The notes under the pieces were generated by a model. The model had not been told where the DNA came from, did no database searches, and saw only the letters and a list, made by a program, of their open reading frames with translations. Positions 7,878-14,407 of a stretch of 64,000 nucleotides of DNA are shown here, in pieces (within the stretch, counting starts at the first letter, position 1; every line of letters starts with the position of its first letter). Source of the DNA: Streptomyces typhae (GTDB lineage: Bacteria > Actinomycetota > Actinomycetes > Streptomycetales > Streptomycetaceae); assembly GCF_009755605.1 (NCBI RefSeq), contig NZ_WPNZ01000010.1, positions 62,001 through 126,000 of the forward strand. Direction: 5' to 3'. Both the position numbers and the translations under genes were made by a program.

Positions 7878-9226
7878 CACGTCTCGTGGTCGCGGCGCCG
7901 TCGTCGGGGAGCGGGAAGACGACCGTCGCGACCGGCCTGATGGCCGCGTTCGCCGCGGCCGGGCTCGCCGTGTCCCCGCACAAGGTCGGCCCCGACTACA
8001 TCGATCCCGGGTACCACGCGCTCGCCACCGGGCGCGCCGGGCGGAACCTCGACGCCTTCATGTGCGGTCCCGGCCTGGTGGCGCCGCTGTTCGCGCACGG
8101 CGCGCGCGGCTGCGACCTCGCCGTCGTGGAGGGCGTGATGGGCCTGTACGACGGCGCCTCCGGGCAGGGGGAGCTGGCGTCCACGGCCCACGTGGCGAAG
8201 CTCCTCCGGGCGCCCGTGGTGCTCGTCGTCGACGCGTCGTCGCAGTCGCGGTCGGTGGCGGCGCTCGTACACGGCTTCGCGTCCTGGGACCCGGAGGTCC
8301 GGATGGGCGGGGTGATCCTGAACAAGGTGGGGTCGCAGCGCCACGAGGACCTGCTGCGGGACGCGCTCGGCTCCTCCGGGGTGCCGGTGCTCGGTGCGCT
8401 GCGCCGGGCCCCGCAGGTGCAGGCGCCGTCCCGGCACCTGGGTCTGGTGCCGGTGGCCGAGCGGGGCGCGGCGGCCCTGGAGTCCGTGGCCGCGTCGGCC
8501 GAGCAGGTGCGGCAGGGCTGCGACATGGACGCGCTGCTCGCCCTCGCCCGCAGCGCGCCCCGGCTGCCGGGCCCGGTCTGGGACCCGCACGAGGCCGTCG
8601 GCTCCCCGGCCCCCGTGCCGGCCGCGGCCCCGGTCGTCGCCGTGGCCGGCGGGGCCGCGTTCACCTTCTCGTACGCGGAACACGCCGAACTCCTGACCGC
8701 GGCGGGCGCAGACGTCGTGCCCTTCGACCCGCTGCACGACGAGGAACTGCCGCCCGGCACCCGCGGTCTCGTCGTGGGCGGCGGGTTCCCCGAGATGTAC
8801 GCGCCGGAGCTGTCCGCCAACGAGCCGCTGCGCAAGGCCGTGGCCGACCTCGCGGCGAGCGGCGGCCCGGTGGCCGCCGAGTGCGCGGGGCTGCTGTATC
8901 TGGCGCGGGAGCTGGACGGCAGGCCGATGTGCGGGGTCCTGGACGCGCGGGCGCGGATGTCGGAGCGGCTGACGCTCGGCTACCGCGAGGCCGTCGCCGT
9001 GTCGGACAGCGTCCTCGCGGCCGCGGGCACCCGGATGCGCGGGCACGAGTTCCACCGCACGGTCGTGGAGCCGGGCGCGGGGGCGACTCCCGCCTGGGGC
9101 ATGCACACCCCGGAGCGGCGCGTCGAGGGGTTCGTGGAGCGGGGCGTGCACGCCAGCTATCTGCACACCCACTGGGCCGCCGAGCCCGGGGTCGCCCGCC
9201 GGTTCGTGGCGCGGTGCGCGGCGTGA
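7871..9226 (+). CDS. cobB: cobyrinic (or hydrogenobyrinic) acid a,c-diamide synthase CobB/CbiA
   Basis: CobB amidates the a and c side chains of (hydrogeno)cobyrinic acid with glutamine and ATP. The GTG at 7871 overlaps the end of cobO by seven bases and is followed directly by the family N-terminus (VARLVVAAPSSGSGKTT, P-loop at about 9-17); the longer upstream reading frame is only a shadow of cobO. Further signatures are HKVGPDYIDPGYH, VVEGVMGLYDG, and the C-terminal class I-like amidotransferase with GGPVAAECAGLLYL (Cys about 338) and the terminal HTHW motif. At 451 residues it has the usual length. It is the last gene of the contiguous riboswitch-led group; the next gene (ZIP transporter) is convergent. 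Confidence 0.96.
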   Translation: MVARLVVAAPSSGSGKTTVATGLMAAFAAAGLAVSPHKVGPDYIDPGYHALATGRAGRNLDAFMCGPGLVAPLFAHGARGCDLAVVEGVMGLYDGASGQGELASTAHVAKLLRAPVVLVVDASSQSRSVAALVHGFASWDPEVRMGGVILNKVGSQRHEDLLRDALGSSGVPVLGALRRAPQVQAPSRHLGLVPVAERGAAALESVAASAEQVRQGCDMDALLALARSAPRLPGPVWDPHEAVGSPAPVPAAAPVVAVAGGAAFTFSYAEHAELLTAAGADVVPFDPLHDEELPPGTRGLVVGGGFPEMYAPELSANEPLRKAVADLAASGGPVAAECAGLLYLARELDGRPMCGVLDARARMSERLTLGYREAVAVSDSVLAAAGTRMRGHEFHRTVVEPGAGATPAWGMHTPERRVEGFVERGVHASYLHTHWAAEPGVARRFVARCAA

Positions 9227-9258
9227 GCCGTGCGCTGCCCGCCGGGCCCGCGCCCCGC

Positions 9259-9990
9259 TCACTCGGCGAGGCCCACCACCAGCCAGATGAACGCCGCGCC
9301 CGCCACCGTGCACAGCAGCGTCGAGCGCGCGGGGTGGTCGTGGTGGGCCTCGGGCAGGATCTCGGCGGCGGCGAGGTAGAGCAGGGCGCCGCCGAAGAAG
9401 CCGAGATAGCCGCCGAGCAGCGGCTCGGGAATGGTGAAGGCCAGGGTGGTCGCCGCGCCCACGACCGGGGCCGCGGCGTCCGCGAGGAGCATCAGGACGG
9501 CCTTGCGGCGCGCGTTCCCGTACAGGCGGGTGATCGTGTACGTGTTGAAGCCGTCCGCGAAGTCGTGGGCGATGACGGCGAGCGCGACCGCCGCGCCCAT
9601 GCCGCCGCCGACCTGGAACGCGGCGCCGATGGCGACGCCGTCCATCACGCTGTGGCCGACCATCGCGGCGGCGGCCGTCAGACCCACCTGCGGCACCCGG
9701 TCGTTCGCGGCGTCGGCACCGCCGTGCGCCGCCCGCCGCAGCGCGAGCAGCCGTTCCACCACATGGGCGAAGAGGAAGCCCGCGACGACGAGCAGCAGCG
9801 CCGCGGGCACCCCGAAGACCGGCCCGCCCGCCGCGTCGAGGGCCTCCGGGAGCAGGTCGAGGCCGACCACGCCGAGCATGAGGCCGCCCGCGAGGCCGAG
9901 GACCAGATGGCGCCGGTCGGTGACCCGCCCCGCGGTCCAGCCGCCGACGAGGGTCATCAGGAACGCGCCGAGCGCCACGAACACCGCCAT
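9259..9990 (-). CDS. ZIP family divalent metal transporter
   Basis: ZIP proteins import Zn2+, Fe2+ or related metals across the cytoplasmic membrane. The 243-residue protein has about eight hydrophobic segments. The paired metal-site helices are evident: HSVMDG at about 113-118 and HDFADG at about 142-147. A histidine-containing EAHHDHP loop lies near the C-terminus. It sits inside the cobalamin region in the opposite orientation, convergent with cobB and divergent from the cbiG-cobJ gene, at a place where related Streptomyces clusters carry more corrin-ring genes. Involvement in cobalt supply is conceivable, but nothing in the sequence sets the metal. No clear Zur palindrome was found in the 211-bp upstream gap. 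Confidence 0.92.
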   Translation of the reverse strand: MAVFVALGAFLMTLVGGWTAGRVTDRRHLVLGLAGGLMLGVVGLDLLPEALDAAGGPVFGVPAALLLVVAGFLFAHVVERLLALRRAAHGGADAANDRVPQVGLTAAAAMVGHSVMDGVAIGAAFQVGGGMGAAVALAVIAHDFADGFNTYTITRLYGNARRKAVLMLLADAAAPVVGAATTLAFTIPEPLLGGYLGFFGGALLYLAAAEILPEAHHDHPARSTLLCTVAGAAFIWLVVGLAE

Positions 9991-10201
9991 GCGCCCTTGC
10001 TAGCGGATTGATCCCGTCCGTGCACCGCGCACCCGCCCGCGGGCCCCGTGAGCCACTCGCCCGGCCCCGGCCGCACCGCTCCCCCGGCACCCTCCTTATC
10101 CTCGCGGTTGTCCCCTTGATGTTCCGATGCGTGGTCCGGTTCATGGTCCGATGTGTGATCATGTTCCGCCGCGTCCGCACGAGAGATACCAGGTACTCCC
10201 C

Positions 10202-11680
10202 ATGGCCGACGTCGCGCCCACCGGCAGGGCCTCCTCCGACGGGGGGTCCGTGCCGCCGGGGCTCGACACGCTGGGGTTCCCCGTGGAGGGCGACATCGCC
10301 GGGGTGACCCGGGCGATCCTCGGCGGGGAGCCCGTGGCCCTGGACGCGGAACTGGCGTGGCCCCTGCCCGCCCTGCCGCCCAACGTCACCCCGCTCGCCC
10401 CGCCCGACGGGCGGCCGCAGCCGGGCCGGGCGACCGTGCGGATCTCCGACCGCACCTGCACGCCGTCGCTGCGCGAGGTCACGCTCCGGCCGCCCTCCCT
10501 GGTGGTGGGCGTCGGCGCGGGCAGCGGCGCACCCGTCGACGAAGTCCTCGAACTGGTCCGTGAGTCGCTGCGGGCCGCGGGCCTTTCCGCGCTGTGCGTA
10601 CGGGAGTTGGCGACCGTGGCGGACAAGCGGGACGAGGCCGGGGTGGCCGGGGCGGCGGCGCGCCTCGGGGTGCCCCTGGTGGCGTACCCCGCCGAGGAGC
10701 TGGCGCGGGTGGACGTGCCCCATCCCTCGGGGGCGGCGCTCGCCGCCTTCGGGACGCCGTCGGTCGCCGAGGCCGCGGCGCTGCGCGGTGGCGGTGAACT
10801 CCTCGTCCCCAAGCGGAAGTCGGAGCGCGCGGACGGCGGGCCGGCGCGCGCCACGTGTGCCGTGGTGCGGCGGCCCGCGCGCGGACGCCTCGCCGTCGTG
10901 GGTCTCGGCCCCGGCGACCGGGACCTGCTCACGCCCCGCGCCCTGGACGAGCTGCGGCGGGCCGGGGTGCTCGTGGGCCTGGACGCTTGCGTCGAGCGGA
11001 TCGGGGACCTGCTGCGCCCGGGGACGCGGATCGTCGCGTCCGGCCCCGGCGCCGAGGAGGAGCGGGTCCGCGCGGCCGTGGCCGAGGCCCGTGCGGGGCG
11101 GGCCGTCGCGCTGGTCGAGCCGGGGGACGCCGGGGGGCGCGCCGGGCACGCGATGGCGTCGCCCGCGCTCGCCGCGGCCGGGGACGGCATCGACGTGGTC
11201 GGTGTGCCGGGGGTGAGCGCGGCGGCCGCCGCCGCGGCGCTCCTCGGCGCACCGCTCGGCGACGACCACGTCAGCGTCGCCTGGTCGGACGCGCACACGC
11301 CGTGGGAGCTGGTGGAGCGCCGGGTGCGGGCGGCGGCGGAGGTGGATCTGGTGATCACGTTCCACGCCCCGCACGCCGCCTTCGGCGGACAGTCCGCGGC
11401 CCTGGCGGGCGATATCGCGCAGCGCCTGCCGCGAGCCCTGCGGCTGCTGTCCGCACACCTCCCGCCGACGACCCCCGTGGGCGTCGTCCGGGTCGGCGCG
11501 GGCCCGCGCTCCGACGGGAGCGTGCGCCTGACGACCCTGGCCGCCCTCGACCCGGACGACGTCGACCGCACGGCCGTGGTGATCGTCGGCAACACCGCGA
11601 CGCGGACGGAGGCGGGGCGCATGGTGACACCGCCGGGTGGTGGCCACCGGGCGTCGTCCCGTCCCGAGGAGGACGAGTGA
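10202..11680 (+). CDS. cobJ: CbiG/CobE-CobJ fusion (precorrin-3B C17-methyltransferase), shortened and divergent
   Basis: In Streptomyces this is a fusion of CbiG-type lactone hydrolase/CobE domains with precorrin-3B C17-methyltransferase. Here the 492-residue protein starts in the middle of the CbiG N-domain (LDTLGFPVEGDIAGVTRAIL at about 21-40); the usual upstream portion is missing. A complete CbiG_C/CobE domain follows (about 98-215). The methyltransferase starts with the normal VVGLGPGD (about 226-233), but the block normally reading GDAGIYGMAG is replaced by EPGDAGGRAGHA, and the YNPRS motif by FHAPHA. The late GNTATRTEAGRMVTP block is intact. Family membership is secure; full activity is doubtful. 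The start is ATG 10202; upstream the frame runs into unrelated repeats. Confidence 0.85.
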   Translation: MADVAPTGRASSDGGSVPPGLDTLGFPVEGDIAGVTRAILGGEPVALDAELAWPLPALPPNVTPLAPPDGRPQPGRATVRISDRTCTPSLREVTLRPPSLVVGVGAGSGAPVDEVLELVRESLRAAGLSALCVRELATVADKRDEAGVAGAAARLGVPLVAYPAEELARVDVPHPSGAALAAFGTPSVAEAAALRGGGELLVPKRKSERADGGPARATCAVVRRPARGRLAVVGLGPGDRDLLTPRALDELRRAGVLVGLDACVERIGDLLRPGTRIVASGPGAEEERVRAAVAEARAGRAVALVEPGDAGGRAGHAMASPALAAAGDGIDVVGVPGVSAAAAAAALLGAPLGDDHVSVAWSDAHTPWELVERRVRAAAEVDLVITFHAPHAAFGGQSAALAGDIAQRLPRALRLLSAHLPPTTPVGVVRVGAGPRSDGSVRLTTLAALDPDDVDRTAVVIVGNTATRTEAGRMVTPPGGGHRASSRPEEDE

Positions 11681-11689
11681 GACCCCGTA

Positions 11690-11778
11690 CGACAGGAACA
11701 CGCGCACGAAGCCGGACACGGACACCGACACGTACCGGACACCGACACGGACACAGACACAGACACAGATATCGATAC
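11690..11778 (+). repeat. degenerate hexamer repeat (GACACN) between cbiG-cobJ and cobC
   Basis: The 100-bp gap after the CbiG-CobJ stop is almost entirely a degenerate GGACAC/CGACAC/AGACAC repeat. It resembles other short-period expansions in this window. No promoter or hairpin is evident within it. Confidence 0.75.
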
Positions 11779-11800
11779 GAGCATGAGGGCGGCGGCAGAC

Positions 11801-12949
11801 ATGGGCACTTCCACTGACGCGGAGGCCGAGGTCGGGGCCGGGCCCGGGATCCTGGCCGAGGTCGAGGCCGAGGTCGAGGCCGAGGTCGAGGCCGAGGTCG
11901 AGGTCGAGGCCGAGGTCGATCTCCGGCATCACGGGGACGCCGAGGTGCGCGGCGGGGGCGGGCTCGTCGACCTCGCCGTCAATGTCCGCGCCGGTACGCC
12001 GCCCGCGTGGCTGAAGCAGTGTGTCGCCGAGTCGCTCGACGGGCTCGCCGCCTATCCGGACGGGCGGGCCGCGCGGGCGGCGGTCGCGGCGCGGCACGGC
12101 GTTCCGCCGGAGCGGGTGCTCCTGACGGCGGGGGCCGCGGAGGCCTTCGTGCTGCTCGCGCGGGCGCTGCGGGTGCGGCGGCCGGTGGTCGTGCATCCGC
12201 AGTTCACCGAGCCGGAGGCGGCGCTGCGTGACGCGGGGCACCGGGTGCGGCGGGTCCTGTTGCGGGCCGAGGACGGTTTCCGGCTCGACCCCGGCGCCGT
12301 GCCCGCGGACGCCGACCTGGTCGTCGTCGGCAACCCGACGAACCCCACGTCGGTCCTGCATCCGGCGGCGGACCTGGTCGGGCTCGCCCGTCCCGGGCGG
12401 ATCCTGGTGGTGGACGAGGCGTTCATGGACGCGGTCCCCGGTGAGCGGGAGGCCCTCGCCGGGCGGGACGACGTGCCGGGGCTCGTGGTGCTGCGGAGCC
12501 TGACGAAGACGTGGGGGCTCGCGGGGCTGCGCATCGGCTATGTCCTGGCCGCCCCGGAGATCGTCGCCGAACTCGCCCGCGCGCAGCCGCTGTGGCCGGT
12601 GTCGTCGCCCGCCCTCGCCGCGGCGGAGGCGTGCGTGGGGCCGCGGGCGCTCGCGGAGGCGGGGCATGTGGCGCACCGGGTAGCCGCCGAGCGGGGGCAT
12701 CTGGTGGCCGGCCTCGGGGAGGTGCCCGGGGTGACGGTGGCGGGGCCCGCGGAGGGGCCGTTCGTGCTGGTGCGGGTGGAGGGGGCCCAGGGGGTGCGGG
12801 AGCGGTTGCGGGAGCGGGGGTTCGCCGTGCGGCGCGGCGACACGTTCCCTGGCCTGGGGCCCGAGTGGATACGGGTGGCGGTCCGGGACCGCCCCACCAC
12901 GGACGCCTTCCTCACCGCCCTGCGGGCGTCCTTGCCGCCCGCGCCCTGA
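11801..12949 (+). CDS. cobC: CobC-like PLP-dependent aminotransferase/threonine-phosphate decarboxylase
   Basis: CobC/CobD-type enzymes of the histidinol-phosphate aminotransferase fold make (R)-1-amino-2-propanol phosphate for the nucleotide loop, or serve an ill-defined step in the aerobic pathway. From ATG 11801 the protein has 382 residues (ATG 11783 adds six). After a 40-residue Glu/Ala/Val repeat the fold begins at LVDLAVNVRAGTPPAWL. Signatures are GAAEAFVLLARAL, the NPTNPTSVLHP substrate/PLP block, VVDEAFMDAV, and the PLP lysine in SLTKTWGLAGLRIGY (Lys about 236). The N-terminal 12-bp repeat precedes the conserved core. The gene ends at a strong hairpin (13011-13061). Confidence 0.9.
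   Translation: MGTSTDAEAEVGAGPGILAEVEAEVEAEVEAEVEVEAEVDLRHHGDAEVRGGGGLVDLAVNVRAGTPPAWLKQCVAESLDGLAAYPDGRAARAAVAARHGVPPERVLLTAGAAEAFVLLARALRVRRPVVVHPQFTEPEAALRDAGHRVRRVLLRAEDGFRLDPGAVPADADLVVVGNPTNPTSVLHPAADLVGLARPGRILVVDEAFMDAVPGEREALAGRDDVPGLVVLRSLTKTWGLAGLRIGYVLAAPEIVAELARAQPLWPVSSPALAAAEACVGPRALAEAGHVAHRVAAERGHLVAGLGEVPGVTVAGPAEGPFVLVRVEGAQGVRERLRERGFAVRRGDTFPGLGPEWIRVAVRDRPTTDAFLTALRASLPPAP
11854..11919 (+). repeat. 12-bp tandem repeat at the 5' end of cobC
   Basis: About five imperfect units of GAGGCCGAGGTC encode alternating Glu-Ala-Glu-Val. The tract forms a highly acidic N-terminal extension in front of the conserved aminotransferase core. Confidence 0.88.
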
Positions 12950-13010
12950 GCGCCCATGCCGTCGCACCGGAGGCGCCCACAGCGGGTGGCGGATACCCCT
13001 GTGGGCACAG

Positions 13011-13061
13011 CCCCGGTCGACGGTGCCGTTACGGCGTGCCCAGGGGCACCGTCGACCGGGG
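13011..13061. terminator. bidirectional terminator hairpin between cobC and LAETG protein
   Basis: A perfect 17-bp inverted repeat (13011-13027 with 13045-13061) and a 17-nt loop lie between two convergent genes. This is the strongest hairpin in the cobalamin region and ends both transcripts. Confidence 0.85.
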
Positions 13062-13068
13062 GTCCCTG

Positions 13069-14007
13069 TCAGCGGCGGCGGCGTGTGTAGGCCAGAGTGC
13101 CGCCTCCGGCGAGGAGGAGAGCGACGGCGCCGCCCGCCACGTACGGGGTGGCCGAACTGCCGCCGGTCTCGGCGAGGTTGTCGTCGGGGGCTTCCTTCTT
13201 GGCGACGACCGGCTCGGCGGCCTTGCCCTGCGGGGCGGGCTCCTCCTCCTGCGGCCGGGGCTGCGGCTCGGCGCCGGGCCCTGGCACGGTGCAGTCGGCC
13301 CCGGCCAGCGTCACGGACCCCTCCACCGCCGCGACCCCGAGCTTCAGCGGGTCCACGGACACCTTGAGCCGCAGGGCGACCGCCGCCGCCGTACGGGACG
13401 TGGTCCGCGTCGACGACAGGTCGAGCCGGACGTCGCCGACGCCGGGCACGGACACCTGCGTCGTGCCCGCGGCCCTGAGCGCGACCCGCTTGCCGAGCAC
13501 CGTCACCCCGCCGAGCAGCTCCGACTCGGCCACGGGCCGCTTGCCCGCCACGCACACGGCCTTGGAGGTGACCTGCTCCACCTCGACGAGGGGCAGCGCC
13601 GGCAGTCCGGGCAGCCGCACCTTGGCGCGCAGGAGGTTGCTGTACCCCTCGGCCGTGCCGCCCTCGACCGTGGCCTTCGCGGTGGCCACGTCCGCGCGCA
13701 GGACCTCGAAGGGCCGGCCTCCCTCGACTCCGTCGAGCTTCGCGGTGAGCGCGGTCCTCTCGGCGCTCGCGGGCGCGGCCACGTCGTTGAGCGCGGTGTT
13801 CAGCGGGAGGTTCACCGTCTTGTCGAGCAGGGACACGTTGAGGCCGGTGCGGAGCACGACGGCGCTCGCGCGGCCACCGCGGTCCTTGTCGGTGGCGTGG
13901 GCGGTGCCCGTGGAGGCGAGCACCGCGGAGCCCGCGGCGACGACGGTGGCGGCGGCGAGCGCGCCGATGCGACGGGCGGGAAGTCTGCGGAAGGCGTTGC
14001 TGGTCAA
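13069..14007 (-). CDS. SCO1860-type LAETG-anchored cell wall protein
   Basis: The protein has a secretion signal, a long extracellular region and a sortase signal. The likely start is TTG 14007 (GAGGG upstream), giving 312 residues. An Arg-rich N-region and hydrophobic core (about 14-32) end at a THA-type cleavage site. The mature region carries two cysteines and conserved-looking strands but no enzymatic motif. A Pro/Glu/Gln-rich wall spacer precedes LAETG (about 278-282), a hydrophobic helix and a C-terminal RRRR, the arrangement recognised by class E sortases. NCBI names a family after SCO1860, and the position after the cobalamin genes agrees. An upstream ATG (14067) would lengthen the signal implausibly. 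Its function is unknown; wall surface location is inferred. Confidence 0.88.
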   Translation of the reverse strand: MTSNAFRRLPARRIGALAAATVVAAGSAVLASTGTAHATDKDRGGRASAVVLRTGLNVSLLDKTVNLPLNTALNDVAAPASAERTALTAKLDGVEGGRPFEVLRADVATAKATVEGGTAEGYSNLLRAKVRLPGLPALPLVEVEQVTSKAVCVAGKRPVAESELLGGVTVLGKRVALRAAGTTQVSVPGVGDVRLDLSSTRTTSRTAAAVALRLKVSVDPLKLGVAAVEGSVTLAGADCTVPGPGAEPQPRPQEEEPAPQGKAAEPVVAKKEAPDDNLAETGGSSATPYVAGGAVALLLAGGGTLAYTRRRR

Positions 14008-14407
14008 GGTGGTGGAACCCTCACATGAGTCACGGAAGTGCCGACCGCGCACGCCATACGGGGACATCGCGTGCGCGGGGCACCACGGATGCCGGGATGC
14101 GCCTGGCGGCGCCCCGACTCCGGGAATCTTTACGCACTGAGAGTGAACGGTCAGCAACCTGGCGTGAGTTCACTCCAAGGAGAGGTTTCCGCCGATGTAT
14201 TCGAATCCGGCGGCACGGACGTTCCCTCAGACCCCGCGCACCCCGCCCGTGCCGCCGACGTGCGGGTGACGGGCAGGGTCGACTTGTTGACAGCGGGGCG
14301 CGCCGAAGGCACGTACAACGAGCCCGGGGTCCGATGGGTAACTCCCTGTCAACGAACGGGAGGCACGGGCCACGAGCAACGGGCCACCGGCAAGGCACCA
14401 TGGCTGA
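14008..14407. other. 400-bp intergenic region upstream of the NACHT gene
   Basis: The region holds the promoters of the divergent LAETG and NACHT genes. AGTGAAC (about 14142-14148) and GTTCACT (about 14168-14174) form a spaced inverted repeat. An ATG at 14195 with a good AAGGAGAGG ribosome binding site opens a 24-codon frame ending at 14269 (Pro/Thr-rich); it may be a small gene or a leader. Nothing else is recognisable. Confidence 0.35.

Noticed and set aside
9991..10201. Zur or other metal box upstream of the ZIP gene
   Set aside because: Only degenerate ATGNTCCGATG-like direct repeats are visible; no palindrome of the right shape.
7676..13555. A 1959-codon open frame on the minus strand across cobB, ZIP, cobJ and cobC
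   Set aside because: It is antisense to well-conserved genes and contains only Arg/Gly/Ala-rich low-complexity protein; long shadow frames are expected at this GC content.
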